Assembly: GCA_027422505.1 (NCBI GenBank)
Contig: JAPQWV010001080.1
Coordinates: 1-64,000 of the forward strand
Direction: 5' to 3'
Origin: Craterostigma plantagineum
Taxonomy: Eukaryota > Streptophyta > Magnoliopsida > Lamiales > Linderniaceae
DNA length: 64,000 bases
Part shown: piece after piece, positions 11,852-23,965 of the stretch
Layout: every line of letters starts with the position of its first letter
How positions within the stretch are numbered: the first letter of the stretch is position 1
Position numbers and translations under genes: made by a program
Notes under the pieces: generated by a model
The model's database searches: none
Seen by the model: only the letters and a program-made list of their open reading frames with translations
Told to the model about the DNA's origin: nothing

Positions 11852-14800
11852 TTAGCGTTGTGTGGTGTTGAGGAGGTGAATCGTTTCCTTTCCAAGCGCT
11901 TCGATGTCACCGCCAAAGTAATGCTTGAGACGCTGCCCGTTCACCTTGAAGGTCCCTTTTTCTGGGTGTGTGATCTCGACCGTCCCATAGGAAAACACTC
12001 GGGTCACCGTGAATGGACCCGACCACCTCGACTTTAGCTTGCCCGGGAATAATCGCAGCCGCGAATTATACAGCAGGACCTGGTCGCCTTCTTGGAATTC
12101 CCGCTTCATGATCTTCCGATCATGATATTGCTTCGTACGCTCCTTGTAGATGCGGGTATTCTCGTAAGCCATTTGTCTCCACTCGTCGAGCTCGTTGACC
12201 TGCAACATTCGCTTTTCACCTGCAAGATTCAAATCAAAGTTAAGTTTCTTTATAGCCCAATATGCTTTGTGTTCTAGCTCGACGGGTAAATGACAAGATT
12301 TTCCGTAAACAAGTCTGTATGGCGTGGATCTGATAGGCGTTTTGTAGGCAGTCCGGTACGCCCATAAAGCATCGTTCAGTTTGTTTGGCCAATCTCGCCT
12401 ATGGTGCTCCACGGTCTTTTCGAGTATACGCTTTAGCTCCCTGTTCACGACTTCTGCTTGGCCGCTCGCTTGAGGATGGTACGCTGTGGTAACACTATGT
12501 TTCACGCCGTATTTTTCGAGTGTCCTTGCAAATTGAGTATTGCAGAAATGCGTACCTTTATCGCTAATAATACAACGAGGTGAACCAAATCGTGAAAATA
12601 AAGATTTTAAAAATTTAACGACTACCCTAGCATCATTCGTAGGTAGAGCTTGTGCTTCTACCCATTTTGAAACATAATCAACCGCAACTAGGATATATCG
12701 ATTCTTGAAAGAAGTAGGAAACGGACCCATAAAATCAATGCCCCATACGTCAAATATTTCACATACAAGAATAAAATTCTGAGGCATTTCATTTCGCTTA
12801 GAAATATTACCTGTGCGTTGGCACCTATCACATTCCTCTACGTATTTTTGAGCATCTTTAAATATCGTAGGCCAATAAAAGCCACATTCGAGTACCTTTT
12901 GTGCTGTTCGATTACCTCCGTAATGTCCTCCACATGGCCCGGAATGACAATGGCTCAAGATTTTAATCGTCTCGGGAAAGGACACGCATCGCCGGATTAT
13001 CTTGTCTGCGCAAACCCTAAACAAATACGGATCATCCCAAAAATAATACTTCAAGTCTGAGAAGAATTTCTTCCTCTGATGACTTGTATATCCCTTTGGC
13101 ATGATCCTAGCAACAAGATAATTAGCAAAATCGGCATACCATGGGATTTCATCGAATACCTCACGTATAGCATATAGATGCTCATCGGGAAAATGGTCAC
13201 GGATGACTTCGTCGTGGGTAGCCTCGTGGGATGCATCTTCGAGTCTTGACAAGTGATCAGCTGCGCAATTCTCGCTACCCTTTTGGTCACGAAATTCAAT
13301 GTCGAACTCTTGGAGTAACAGAATCCATCGTATCAGTCTTGGTTTTGCATCCGGCTTCGCGAAGAGGTGTTTGAGGGCCGAATGATCCGTGTAGATTATG
13401 ACTCTTGAGAGAACGAGATATGGACGGAATTTGTCGACGGCGAACACGACTGCGAGCAACTCCTTCTCTGTGGTAGTGTAATTCGTCTGGGCTTCGTTTA
13501 GAGTTTTGCTCGCATAGTGTATCGGCTGAAAATGTTTTTCCCGTCGCTGCCCTAAAACTGCACCTACTGCAAAATCACTCGCATCGCACATTAGTTCGAA
13601 TGGTAGGCTCCAATCGGGAGCTACCATAACAGGGGCATTAATTAGCTTATCCTTAAGTATAGTAAAAGCATTCATGCATTCGTGTGTAAATTCATAAGGC
13701 ACGTCTTTCTCAAGCAAACGAGTTAAAGGCCTAGCAATTTTAGAAAAATCCTTGATAAATCTACGATAAAAACCCGCATGTCCTAGGAAACTTCTAATTG
13801 CCTTTACAGACGAAGGTGGAGGTAATCGTTCTATGGTTTCTATTTTAGCTCTATCTACCTCGATACCTCTCGACGATATTTTATGACCTAAAACAATACC
13901 CTCTCTTACCATAAAATGGCATTTCTCCCAATTTAGCACAAGGTTTGTTTCCTCGCATCGCTGGAGCACTTTCTTTAAATTAAATAAGCATACCTCGAAT
14001 GAGTCACCAAAAATCGAAAAATCATCCATGAATACCTCCATTCCGTCACCTATTAGTTTATCGAAGATAGCCATCATGCAACGTTGGAAGGTGGCCGGAG
14101 CATTGCAAAGTCCAAAAGGCATCCGTCGGTAAGCGAATGTACCAAACGGGCACGTGAACGTCGTCTTCTCTTGATCCTCGGGTGCAATGGGAATCTGCAA
14201 GTAACCTGAAAGTCCATCGAGAAAACAATAAAATTCATGACCAGACAACCGTTCAAGCATTTGATCAATAAAAGGAAGAGGAAAATGGTCTTTTCGCGTC
14301 GCGTCATTTAATTTGCGGTAGTCAATGCAAACGCGCCATCCCGTGACAGTCCTCGTCGGAATGAGTTCATTTTTCTCGTTGGGCACAACTGTCATTCCTC
14401 CTTTTTTCGGCACTACCTGAACTGGGCTCACCCATGCACTGTCCGAAATTGGGTAAATCACTCCCGCGTCGAGCAGTTTAATTACCTCGGCCTTAACTAC
14501 CTCCTTCATGTTGGGGTTCAGACGCCTCTGGTGCTGTATCACCGGTTTGAAGTCGTCCTCCATTAGAATTTTATGCATGCAGAAGGTCGGACTAATTCCT
14601 CGGATGTCTGATATCTTCCATGCAAGTGCCCTCTTGTGCTCCCGTAGTGTATCTAAGAGCATGAGTTTCTGCTCCTTCTCCAGATTTGACGCGATGATTA
14701 CGGGAAGCTTTGCACCTTCCTCGAGGAAAGCGTATTCCAAGTGATCGGGCAATTGCTTGAGCTCGAGCGTTGGTGGTTCCTCGACCGAGATCTTCTCACG

Positions 14801-17269
14801 ATTTTCTTCGCTGCTCTTTTGCACCTCGATCGTTGGTTCCTCATTGACATTCTCATCTACAGCTGCTTGGGCAACGACGAGGAGTAGGTCATCGTTTGGC
14901 TCTTCCTTATGGAGTTCCTCGTTTTCCTCTATTTCTTGCTTTGAGCTGAATGAATCGGGCTGCGAAAGTCCCTGCAAAGACAAAAATTCATTCCATGCAT
15001 CGATATAAAAGCACTTATCATCTAACTTCTCGGCGTTATTCATGGACTCGGCCATATCAAATGTCACTTTCTCACTATCTATAGTTAATGTCAATGTTCC
15101 ATTACGAACATCGACCATAGTCCCTCCGGTAGCGAGGAATGGCCTTCCTAAGATTAGAGGAATATTTTCATCTTCCTCCATGTCGAGAATTACAAAATCT
15201 GCAGGAATGATAAATTTATCGACTTTAACAAGAACATCCTCGATAATACCCCTAGGATATTTAACAGACCTATCCGCTAACTGTATACTCATCCTAGTAG
15301 GTTTGGGTTCTCCTAAGCCGAGTTTCTTGAACATCGAATAAGGCATTAAATTTATACTAGCACCTAAGTCAGCCAATGCCTTATGTACAACAAGATCCCC
15401 TATTAAACAAGGTATAGTGAAACTCCCTGGATCTTTTAATTTTTTCGGGATTTTGCTTTGTAGGATCGCGGAGCACTCCCCTCGTAGTTCGACTGTGGAC
15501 ACGTCTTCGAGCTTGCGTTTGTTTGTGATAAGATCCTTTAAAAACTTTGCCCAGCGGGGCATCTGTGCAAGAGCTTCGACAAGAGGTAAATTAATATGTA
15601 ATTGTTTAAAAATTGCGAGAAATTTACCAAACTGGTCGTCAACAATGTCCCTTTTAAGTCTCGCTGGATATGGAATTTTCGGTTGGTATTTAACAGGTGG
15701 CTTAGGTACGGTCTCTTCTTCTTTGTCGGCCTCGATGTTTGCATTCGCGGGCTCAACATTCTTCTTCTTTAATTTCTGCACCTCCTCAAGCTCTCTTCCA
15801 TTACGAAGCGTTACCGCCTTTACGTGGTGGTCCTTTGGATTGCTCTCGGTGTAGCTTGGCAACGAACCGAGAGGACGTTGTTGGATTGATTCTGCAATCT
15901 GCCCAACTTGTTTCTCCAAGGCCCGTAGGGAAGATTCGGTGTTTTGCAACCGTGCCTCTTGATTGTCCAAGCGAGAGTCGAGCTTTCCCATTAGCTTCTC
16001 GAGCATCCCCTCTAGCTTATTACCGCGACCTTCAGGGGCAACTTCGGAATTTCCACCGTGGTATCCATGTGACCTTTGATTTTGAAATCCCGGTGGAGCT
16101 TGTTGTTGATTCCCATAGGCCAGGTTCGGATGAGCTCGATTTGGAACGAAGTTTCGCTGACCTTGGTAATTCCCCATGTAATCGACTTGCTCAGTCGTAA
16201 TAGCAGCTGGGCAGTGAGCTGTGTCGTGGCTTCCTCCGCATGTAGCGCATGGCGGAATATACGTCGGATATGAATGAGAAGGCGCACCGACTACAGGGGT
16301 CATCGGGCCAGTTTGTAATTGGACTGCGTTAACGACCGGCTTCGTTGCTAGCTTAGGCATGAGTGCGTTCATCAAGGTTTGCATTTGAAGATTAGTTGCT
16401 GACATTTGTTGTTGTAGAGCATCGAACTTGGCATTTATTGCAGTGGTGTTGTCGACGTCGTACATCCCCGGAGGTTTACCTCGATTGCTTGAACTCCCTC
16501 GTCGAAAACTATTTGCACTATAGTCCTCAATAAGATTCCAGCCCTCCGTAGCGCTGAGATTACATAGGCCTCCGTTGCATGCTCCATCCAATAATTGTAC
16601 GGTATGGTCGTTCAACGATTCGTGGAACCGCTGAATTTGCTCACTTTTCGTCATCCCGTGTTGAGGGAATCGGTTCAAGAGTGCTTTGAATCTGGTCCAT
16701 ACGTCGTACAAGTTCTCGCCCTCTTTTTGCTTGAACGCCGTGAGGTCCATTTTTAGTTTGAGCGCCTTCGAAGGTGGAAAGAAATGATTGATGAAGGTGG
16801 CATGCATCTGGTCCCACGTAGTAATAGATCGTTCTGGAAGTAGGTTGAACCACTCCTTGGCAGTGCCGCGTAGAGAAAATGGAAATAGGTAGAGTCGAAT
16901 GGCTTCCGGGCTTACGCCTTGTACCCGTATTGCGTCGGCGACGGATAAGAAGTCTCGGATGTGGCGATAAGCGTCTTCCTCGGAGAGTCCGTCGTATTGA
17001 GCTGTCGCCTGAAGCATTTGAAGCCAATGGTGTTTGAGCTCAAAATTGTTCGGCACCTGAGGAAGTACTATCGCCGAGCTAATCGTTCCTACGGCATTGT
17101 TTCTCCAGAGTTCTCTCATTGGAGGCTCTTGGACCGCTAATGGCATTTCATCGTTATTTTGAGTTGCCATTTCGGTTTGCCTTGCGTTTTCTCGCACGTT
17201 GCGTCGAAAAGTCCTTTCGATCTCCGGGTCTCCTTCTACTATTGGTCGTGTAGGGTTTCTTCGGGTCAT
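11852..17269 (-). CDS. Athila gag-pol polyprotein (1805 aa, intact)
   Basis: One open frame encodes all proteins needed for retrotransposition. Capsid-type gag spans about residues 75-245. A CX2CX3HX4C zinc knuckle lies at 341-353 and a coiled-coil-like stretch near 415-465. The aspartic protease has D634 in D-L-G-A-S. Reverse transcriptase covers about 900-1130 with F-M-D-D at 1080-1083. RNase H has D1229, E1268/E1270 and D1295. Integrase has a zinc-binding H/H region at 1440-1449 with C1480 and C1483, and a DD35E triad D1512, D1570, E1606, the last two 35 residues apart. After integrase there is a basic tail and no chromodomain. The start at 17269 lies 107 bases after the primer site and no earlier in-frame domain is lost. 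No stop, frameshift or missing catalytic residue was seen. The product should act in cytoplasmic particles and, through integrase, on nuclear DNA. Confidence 0.95.
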   Translation of the reverse strand: MTRRNPTRPIVEGDPEIERTFRRNVRENARQTEMATQNNDEMPLAVQEPPMRELWRNNAVGTISSAIVLPQVPNNFELKHHWLQMLQATAQYDGLSEEDAYRHIRDFLSVADAIRVQGVSPEAIRLYLFPFSLRGTAKEWFNLLPERSITTWDQMHATFINHFFPPSKALKLKMDLTAFKQKEGENLYDVWTRFKALLNRFPQHGMTKSEQIQRFHESLNDHTVQLLDGACNGGLCNLSATEGWNLIEDYSANSFRRGSSSNRGKPPGMYDVDNTTAINAKFDALQQQMSATNLQMQTLMNALMPKLATKPVVNAVQLQTGPMTPVVGAPSHSYPTYIPPCATCGGSHDTAHCPAAITTEQVDYMGNYQGQRNFVPNRAHPNLAYGNQQQAPPGFQNQRSHGYHGGNSEVAPEGRGNKLEGMLEKLMGKLDSRLDNQEARLQNTESSLRALEKQVGQIAESIQQRPLGSLPSYTESNPKDHHVKAVTLRNGRELEEVQKLKKKNVEPANANIEADKEEETVPKPPVKYQPKIPYPARLKRDIVDDQFGKFLAIFKQLHINLPLVEALAQMPRWAKFLKDLITNKRKLEDVSTVELRGECSAILQSKIPKKLKDPGSFTIPCLIGDLVVHKALADLGASINLMPYSMFKKLGLGEPKPTRMSIQLADRSVKYPRGIIEDVLVKVDKFIIPADFVILDMEEDENIPLILGRPFLATGGTMVDVRNGTLTLTIDSEKVTFDMAESMNNAEKLDDKCFYIDAWNEFLSLQGLSQPDSFSSKQEIEENEELHKEEPNDDLLLVVAQAAVDENVNEEPTIEVQKSSEENREKISVEEPPTLELKQLPDHLEYAFLEEGAKLPVIIASNLEKEQKLMLLDTLREHKRALAWKISDIRGISPTFCMHKILMEDDFKPVIQHQRRLNPNMKEVVKAEVIKLLDAGVIYPISDSAWVSPVQVVPKKGGMTVVPNEKNELIPTRTVTGWRVCIDYRKLNDATRKDHFPLPFIDQMLERLSGHEFYCFLDGLSGYLQIPIAPEDQEKTTFTCPFGTFAYRRMPFGLCNAPATFQRCMMAIFDKLIGDGMEVFMDDFSIFGDSFEVCLFNLKKVLQRCEETNLVLNWEKCHFMVREGIVLGHKISSRGIEVDRAKIETIERLPPPSSVKAIRSFLGHAGFYRRFIKDFSKIARPLTRLLEKDVPYEFTHECMNAFTILKDKLINAPVMVAPDWSLPFELMCDASDFAVGAVLGQRREKHFQPIHYASKTLNEAQTNYTTTEKELLAVVFAVDKFRPYLVLSRVIIYTDHSALKHLFAKPDAKPRLIRWILLLQEFDIEFRDQKGSENCAADHLSRLEDASHEATHDEVIRDHFPDEHLYAIREVFDEIPWYADFANYLVARIMPKGYTSHQRKKFFSDLKYYFWDDPYLFRVCADKIIRRCVSFPETIKILSHCHSGPCGGHYGGNRTAQKVLECGFYWPTIFKDAQKYVEECDRCQRTGNISKRNEMPQNFILVCEIFDVWGIDFMGPFPTSFKNRYILVAVDYVSKWVEAQALPTNDARVVVKFLKSLFSRFGSPRCIISDKGTHFCNTQFARTLEKYGVKHSVTTAYHPQASGQAEVVNRELKRILEKTVEHHRRDWPNKLNDALWAYRTAYKTPIRSTPYRLVYGKSCHLPVELEHKAYWAIKKLNFDLNLAGEKRMLQVNELDEWRQMAYENTRIYKERTKQYHDRKIMKREFQEGDQVLLYNSRLRLFPGKLKSRWSGPFTVTRVFSYGTVEITHPEKGTFKVNGQRLKHYFGGDIEALGKETIHLLNTTQR

Positions 17270-17376
17270 GCACCAACGTACACGTACCTAGTCCAAAAGA
17301 AATATGATTAATGAAGATTTTGATACTAATATAAATAGCTAGAATAATAAACTACGGTTTCTCTAATATCGATAGT

Positions 17377-17394
17377 TCCCCGGCAACGGCGCCA
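17377..17394 (-). promoter_or_regulatory. Primer-binding site complementary to tRNA-Asp
   Basis: On the minus strand TGGCGCCGTTGCCGGGGA follows the 5' LTR after a six-base spacer. It is complementary to the 3' end of plant tRNA-Asp including CCA, 18 bases by my reading. tRNA-Asp priming is characteristic of Athila elements. Confidence 0.9.
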
Positions 17395-17400
17395 AAAACT

Positions 17401-19290
17401 TGATCGAGCGGATCGAGTAATAAAATAAAACGAACACTAACGAACTATCCTACGCTCAACAGGCAAGTGTACCTATCGAAATAGCATAGACGTAGCAAGT
17501 ATTCGAGTGTCGAATCCCTAGGGAACTATGTACTTTTAGAAAACCATCGTCTAAATATCCTAGTAAATATTTTTGGGTTGTTGAAACGATAAATGATAAT
17601 AACAACTGAGTAAAATGGTACGAAGAGAAAAACCCTGATGGAAACAAACGTATTTGAGACTTCGAATCCCCCTAGCTCGACCAAAACATATATCAAGTAC
17701 ACGTAAGCAACGCTGTCATTAGACCGTGGAGATTCCTACAACATGTGTACGAATTCATACGATTGACGAAACTGCGCCTTATCATACGAGACTCGCAAAC
17801 AACTAATCAACGCTTTAAGTAGCCGGGCAAGCTTCCCTAACTACTTAACCGATGATCGCATTAAAATCACAGTGAATCCCGCTATTAGATTTGACTCTAA
17901 TCCAGCGGGGTAGTTCAACCTATCTCTAGCGATGAGTTTATTCCGCTCGTTTACGAGTGGTCTAATCGTTCGCCCCTCTCTCGAGCGTAGCGTACGATTT
18001 CCCAACTTTGTTAACTTAAACACATAGACATGGCCAAGCTAACTAGACATTTTCAATCACATAGACATAATTAAAATCATATGCTTCATAAACGAGTCAT
18101 AACGACAACATAACATCAAATACACGTAAACATACGATCGATCGCACTAGGGTTCATCTCATCTCAAATACACAATATTTAGCTACTCATAATGATCACA
18201 ACAAAACACGTAATTAACACCGAAGATATCATAAATGCTTCCCTGAATTCGGCTTCGAAGTTAATCTCGTCCTTCACTGAGTACTTCTATCGAGCACGTT
18301 GTGAGCAAAACTAAATATGTGTATGGGAGGTGTTCTTGGGTTTTATTGAGGCAACGTGTTTGTAAGTATGTGAACTTAATGGCGTACCTTTTTGTCTCAC
18401 GTTCCTTCTTCTCTCATTCTTTCTCATGTTGGCTCTTTATATAGAGGTTTATTCATCTCAAATTCTCGTCATCCTTCTTGAGCCTTGCAAAGATATGAAG
18501 TATCTCATTTTCAAATATTTGTGCAGCCACAAGATCTCTTGAGCAGCCCTTGCTTTTAATGGTATTGTCCTATGCAGAAATTTCATTCCAAGCGTGGGTT
18601 TTTCCATCTCAGTTGGTCATACGTTCGTTCTTGAGAAGATAAGGTAAGTAAGGGTCGTTTTCCTCATGTACTTGACTTTCAACACAGCCACGGGATGTTC
18701 ACGGCCTCTTCTATCCATCTTCACGGCCGTGACCACATAAAACCTGAAGAAAACAACGTCTCTGCCCGTGTTCACGGCCTCGGTAGCCACCATTCACGGC
18801 CGTGAAGAATTCGGGGGTTAGAAAATGGGTTTCTGCCCGCCTTCACGGCCTCAAACACCCCCTTTCACGGCCATGAAGCACCCTTCACGGCCTGGTTGGT
18901 CAATGTTCACGGCCGTGACACAATCGGGCAAGAAAATGGCTCTCTGGTGCGCTTCACGGCCTCGTACAAGTGCTTCACGGCCGTGACTGATTTTCTGCAA
19001 AACAGCAGCACATTCAAAAATTCATATCTCCCATTCTAGACCTCGGATTGAAAATCCGTTCGGTCAGATTCAAGATTAACGAGTCCTCTATCTATGGTTA
19101 AAATTTCAGGTCCATCGGACATCGTTTACCCCGTGATCATTGAGAAATAAGAAACTGTCGCAAAACTGCCGTAAAATGTTTTATTTTGTTGTGAAACCAT
19201 GTTATAGTGCAGAAATAATCAAAACGACTTCAATTATCATACAAACGACTTAAATCTAACAAATATAAACGTAAGAAAATACGTTTATCA
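17401..19290 (-). mobile_element. 5' LTR of the Athila element
   Basis: This 1890-bp partner of 8456-10345 has the same ends and the same internal repeat cluster (18685-18990). It carries the promoter and must start transcription leftward into gag-pol. A possible TATA-like TTATATA lies at about 18436-18442 on the plus strand, but the transcription start cannot be placed from sequence alone. Confidence 0.95.
18685..18990. repeat. TTCACGGCCGTGA palindrome cluster in the Athila 5' LTR
   Basis: Identical in arrangement to 9740-10045. In the 5' LTR this cluster could influence transcription or the structure of the leader RNA. Confidence 0.8.
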
Positions 19291-19295
19291 CATAT
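19291..19295. repeat. Target-site duplication CATAT, right
   Basis: Second copy of the CATAT duplication. The interrupted RT reading resumes immediately after it. Confidence 0.93.
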
Positions 19296-20025
19296 TTGGG
19301 GCACATCGTATCCGGGAATGGAATTCGGTGGACCCCAACAAGATCGACGCGATAGAGAATTGGCCACGACTGAGGAGTCCATTGAGTATGGAGTTTCCTC
19401 GAGCTTGCTGGATACTATAGGAAATTCATCAAAGACTTTTCCAGCATTGCCTCACCACTCACCAACCTAATGAAGAAGAATGTCCCGATCAGGTGGACTG
19501 AGTCGTGTGGACAGGCTTCCAGGAGCTGAAGAAAAGACCGACGACTGCTCCGATTTTAACGACACCGTCTGGAATCGGAGGTTTTCAGTCTATCGCGATG
19601 CCTCAAAGAATGGATTGGGATGCGTGCTCATGCAGAATGGGAAGGTCATCGTGTATGGCTCCCGTCAGTTAAAAGAGTACAAGAAGAATTACCCTACGCA
19701 CGACCTGGAACTTGATGCCGTGGTATCGCTCAAAAAATATGGCGACACAACCTCTACGGAGAGAGGTGCGAGATCTATACAGATCACAAGAGCCTAAAGT
19801 ATTTCTCCACACAAATATGAGACATCGGCGATGGCTCGAACTCGTGAATGATTATGACTGTGTAATCAACTATCACCCGGGCAAAGCCGTGAACGTAAAG
19901 AAACGTTAGAATTGTGCCAAATCGGAGTGGAAGTACTCAACTTCGGGGAAGTCGAAGCAAAAATGACAACGTTAACCCTCAAACCAACGCCGCAAGACCA
20001 GATAGTCGAACTTCAATCGCAACAG
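19296..20025 (+). pseudogene. Tekay-type RT end, RNase H and start of integrase linker (broken)
   Basis: Continuing from 8425-8455, the plus strand reads L-G-H-I-V-S then V-D-P-N-K-I-D-A-I-E-N-W (RT end), Y-Y-R-K-F-I-K-D-F, and RNase H with [25 protein letters not shown] and H-P-G-K-A. It then enters the linker before integrase (E-V-E-A-K, L-K-P-T-P-Q). Several one- or two-base indels and an in-frame stop shift the frame, so it cannot make protein. The coding sense breaks off at about 20025, where the integrase part continues on the other strand. Confidence 0.88.
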
Positions 20026-20838
20026 CTTCCGTCATTTCCCGGATCATTTCGGGACCTAACAGTGTCCTCTCGCTGATTTCATCCCAACGGACTGGGGATC
20101 GACATTTACGTCCGTACAACGCTTCATAGGGTGCCATCCCAATAGTAGCTTGGTAGCTATTGTTGTAAGAGAAATCGATTAATGGAAGGTATTTGCTCCT
20201 ACTCCCTTTGAAACCCATTACACATGCTCGCAACATGTCTTCGAGTGTTTGGATCGTTCTTTTAGATTGTCCATCCGTCTAGTGGTGCTTGGCTGTGCTG
20301 AAAGACAATTCGTTCCCATGGCTTTCTGTAAGCCCATCAAGAAGTTGGACAAAAATCTTGAATCCTGATCTGAACCTTGGATATAGAGTTCAACATGCTT
20401 CTCCATGGTGAACGTTGTGCAAATTGATATGAAACGAGCAGACTTAGTCAACCGATCCACGATCGAAATTGGGATCCCATGGAGTCGGACTATTTCTTGG
20501 ATATAGAGTTCAACATGCTTCTCCATGGTGAACGTTGTGCAAATTGATATGAAACGAGCAGACAAATGGCGCCGTGGCCCTTTACAGTTTTTGGAAGACC
20601 GACTACAAAGTCCATTGTGATGTGGTCTCATTTCCACTCGGGGGCCGTCAGCGGCTGCAACATTCTCGCCGGTCGTTGATGTTCTGCCATTAGCTGCTGA
20701 TAGGTCAAACATTGATTCACGAAGGCAGCAATGTCTTTCTTCATTCCCGGCCACCAATAGTTAAGTCTCTTTACGTTAAACTTTCATCCGCCCGGAGTTT
20801 GAAATTTGTCGGGACGTTATCTCGAATCTTCAGATAAA
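20026..20838 (-). pseudogene. Inverted integrase segment of the same Tekay-type pol
   Basis: On the minus strand, from right to left, it reads K-I-R-D-N-V-P-T-N-F (linker), N-Y-W-W-P-G-M-K-K-D and the Q-C-L-T zinc region, catalytic-core remnants, [25 protein letters not shown] and L-G-P-E-M-I-R-E-M-T-E. Both ends fit the flanking plus-strand pieces: the left neighbour ends in the linker and the right neighbour starts just after E-M-T-E. A single in-place inversion of about 0.8 kb explains this best. It also holds a 68-bp duplication and frameshifts. Confidence 0.82.
20376..20563. repeat. 68-bp direct duplication within the integrase fragment
   Basis: Bases 20376-20443 recur at 20496-20563, an offset of 120 bp, without a difference that I noticed. 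On the minus strand this duplicates the peptide running from S-A-R-F-I-S to E-L-Y-I-Q. It is further evidence of decay by local rearrangement. Confidence 0.9.
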
Positions 20839-21355
20839 GTTAGTCGGTCCGAGAAAGAATGCAAGCGGCCCAAAGCCGACAGAAAAGCTACATGATAAAA
20901 GGCGGAGGCCCTTCGAATTTGCAGAAGATGATTGGGTGTTTCTGAAGATATCACCCTGAAGAGCGTGAAGAGATTCGGACGACAATGAAAGTTGAGGCCA
21001 ATGTATATAGGACCTTTCAGAATCTTGAAACGAGTCAGTGAAGTTGCATACCAACTTGAATTCCCAGCGTCCTTGGAACAAGTCCACGACGTTTTCCATG
21101 TGTCAACATTACGGAAGTACGTTGCGGACCCGAGTCACGTGCTGAAAAATGAAACACTTCATCAACCCTTGAAACCAGACCTGAGTTACGAAGAACAACC
21201 AGTGGAGATATATTGATGCGAGAAGTGAAGCGGCTTCGGAATAAAGATATTCCGCTAGTTAAAGTCTTGTGGCGAAACCAATCGATCGAAGAAGCCATGT
21301 GGGTGCGAGAGGACGGTATGAAGGATCCTTACCCCGAGTTGTTTCAGACGACTTA
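20839..21355 (+). pseudogene. Tekay-type integrase C-terminus and chromodomain-like tail
   Basis: The plus strand reads R-E-R-M-Q-A-A-Q-S-R-Q-K-S-Y, then [11 protein letters not shown] and V-H-D-V-F-H-V-S-T-L-R-K-Y-V. The closing chromodomain-like stretch has K-R-L-R-N-K-D-I-P-L-V-K-V-L-W-R-N and ends P-Y-P-E-L-F before the stop. Two small frameshifts occur near 20890 and 20960. It is followed at once by a polypurine tract (about 21373-21384) and the LTR, as expected for the 3' end of a Tekay/del chromovirus. Confidence 0.85.
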
Positions 21356-22737
21356 ATTTCGGGGAAGAAATTTCTATAGGAAGATGTAACACCCATAATT
21401 TTAATACGGGATTCGAACGTAATTAATTTGTACAAGTCCAAATTAATGAATTAGAAGTTCGAGTGAATAGGAAACGACTAAGAAATTCGGTCCAAACAAT
21501 ATTCGATCTGAATATTTTGGGCCCAATTCAATAAAATTCAATAAAAACAATTCCCAAATTATATTAGAGCCCAAATAGAAATATTTAAAGTAATAAAGAA
21601 GGACCCAATTGACTTTAATTAAGTGGAGGACACTTTAAGGCCCAAACTTGAGCCCAAAAGATAAAATAAAAGTAAAATTCCTTATTTTAAGGAAACACAC
21701 ACATGGACTCCATTACCCTAAGCTAACCCTATGAAAATCCAATCACTAGTGATCCCAAAAAGTGTGGGACTTTGCTTAGGGGCAAGGCAAAATCACGTGG
21801 GTCATCACCACTTGTAATCTCACATAAAAATCAATCCTCACCACCACACTTAAGGAACGAACACCACAAGGAAAAGAGAATAAAGAAGTAAAGGCCAAAG
21901 AAGAAAGAAAACAAAGGAAACTAGCAAGCTCGGGAGAATTTCGGCAAAGCTTAACACCCCAAATCATCTAAACAAGGCTTAGGGAGTAAGGTAGGCGGAG
22001 TTTTTCACCTACAACACATAAATAGTTTCAAAAACTTTGAACTTGAGTGTTTTGGCCATCCAAATTCAAAATAATGAGCAATAGACTATGTTATTTGGAT
22101 ATCTGTATTCGCATGACCTTATGTGCTACATTTTAAGACCCAATATATGGGTTTATACGTGACTTAGCATGCTTTCATGCTAGGAAAGTTTCTGTTTGTG
22201 CTAATGTAGTTAATAAGTATGAGCATTAGAGCAAATTCGGGTATATGAACATAATTCGGGTAGATGAACCAACTTCGGGCGATTAACTAGGATATGATAG
22301 ATTTCATGAGCCAATTTGGGTAACTCACTAGGCCAAATTCGAGTAGCTCACTAGGCAAATTTCGGGTAGCTCCTTATGCAATTTCATCGAGCTCGCTAGG
22401 CTAAAGTTTATGAACAATTTCGGGTGGCAACAGGGGAAAATTCGTCGAGCATGATAGGCTAGAATTCCTAACAATTTCGGGGTAGCTTAATGAATAATTT
22501 CGCTGAATTTTATGAGATAGGATTAGAGAGCAAATTCGGACAGCTCAAAAGACCAATTTCGCCGAGCTAAAATGGGGTAGATCTCATGAGCATTTTCGGG
22601 TAACCTAGTGACCAAATTCGCCGAGCTCTTCATGAACAATTTCGGGCAGCTCAAAGGCAAACTTCATGAGAAATTTCGGACGGCTCGAAGGCCAATTTGA
22701 CGAGATCTTCATAAGCAATTTCGGGCAGCTCAATAGC

Positions 22738-22742
22738 CATTC
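22738..22742. repeat. Target-site duplication CATTC, left
   Basis: CATTC precedes the TGTAGCGACC edge and recurs at 26559-26563 after the GGGTTTTACA edge. Removing the insert rejoins the surrounding AATTTCGG repeat array. Confidence 0.92.
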
Positions 22743-23439
22743 TGTAGCGACCCTAGCCATCGCTACCAATTCTAGCGTTATTCTAAGTGCCTAACGGTGC
22801 GATAATTTAAAAGACATGCAAAAATACGTATGAAAATTTTCATTTCCTTTGATATAAAGGATATTGTTCATACATGACAAAATTACATTTTTGAAATCCT
22901 AATTACATGGGAAGCGTATCTAATGGCACAACAAAAGGTCCTATGTGCCCGGCCTCCCAGGTCGTCATCCATGCACACACCACCCCCAAAAGATCCTCGG
23001 AAGCTTCAAAAGACTGCCTTGCCAACTAGGCGATCACGTACCCTGTTCGCTCGTACCTACAACACACAACGTAAGGGATGACCCGTCGTGACTTAGTAAG
23101 CAGAAATATGCATGAATGCACGTGTCAACCCCCAAAAAGGCAATCCGCACCGATGCACTTACAACTCGTAGTATCTTCACTCAGGGTCCTCGGCCAATCT
23201 TACTATGCACCACAAATGAGCTCACGTCCACTAGGGACAAATACAACAGTGGTCCAGCCGAATGGCCATCTCCTAGAATGCACATCGTTCCCCTAGGTCA
23301 CCATATGTACCCGGTCGTCCCCGACTGCCGGCGGTCGCTCACGTTGGTAGCCCACACTGAGGTTGCCTACACCAGGATTCCACCCTGTGTCACTTATACC
23401 CTCAGGTCGCACCCTCCAGGCTGCCCCTTACCGCCACGG

Positions 23440-23608
23440 GCATTGCCCAATCATATCATAAATACATATATACGGCCTTGTCGCCAACGGGCATCTCATA
23501 AACATAACATTAGTACATATATACGGCCTCGTCGCCAACGGCCATCGCCCAATCATAAGATGAGTACATATATACGGCCATACTGCCAACGGGCATCGCC
23601 CTATCATA

Positions 23609-23649
<41 letters not shown>

Positions 23650-23694
23650 ATATACGGCCCTTTCGCCAATGTGCACTACCCTAATATAAAGTAG

Positions 23695-23748
<54 letters not shown>

Positions 23749-23965
23749 ACGGCCCTTTCGCCAACGGTCTTTGCCTAATATAAATAAATCTATAATATAT
23801 ATACGGTCCTTTCGCCAACATTGACTGCCCTAATATAAATTAAATATACACATATATATATATACACAGCCTTTTCGCCAACGTGCACTGTCCTAATATA
23901 AATTAAATATATATATATATACAGCCCTTTCGCCAACGGGCATTGCCCTATCATATATATATATG
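23440..23965. repeat. Tandem ~60-bp repeat with CA/TA and TG microsatellites
   Basis: About eight degenerate units contain ACGGCC, TTCGCCAACGGGCA or GTCGCCAACGGGCA and CCCTAATATAA or CCAATCATA. Two units carry expanded dinucleotides, CA then TA at about 23611-23650 and TA then TG at about 23697-23742. The units lie inside the solo LTR. Variable length is expected between individuals. Confidence 0.85.

Larger units (their letters stand above)
8456..19290 (-). mobile_element. Complete Athila-lineage Ty3/gypsy retrotransposon
   Basis: This is a 10,835-bp element with two LTRs of 1890 bp at a constant offset of 8945 bp, perfect CATAT target duplications, a tRNA-Asp primer site, a polypurine tract and one uninterrupted gag-pol frame of 1805 codons. 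The Athila assignment rests on the tRNA-Asp primer, the gag sequence style, the protease DLGAS motif and the absence of a chromodomain. There is no recognisable envelope-like ORF in the 1.5 kb between pol and the 3' LTR. Equal LTR length with no mismatch noticed by eye, plus the open frame, indicates a very recent insertion. It may be autonomous. Transcription runs leftward. Confidence 0.95.

Noticed and set aside
14508..16287. Plus- and minus-strand ORFs overlapping the Athila gag-pol in other frames
   Set aside because: Shadows of the 1805-codon frame, whose motifs are complete.
23116..23694. 192-codon plus-strand ORF ending in a His/Thr run
   Set aside because: It reads through the LTR tandem repeat and CA/TA microsatellite; no domain, and the opposite strand is also open.
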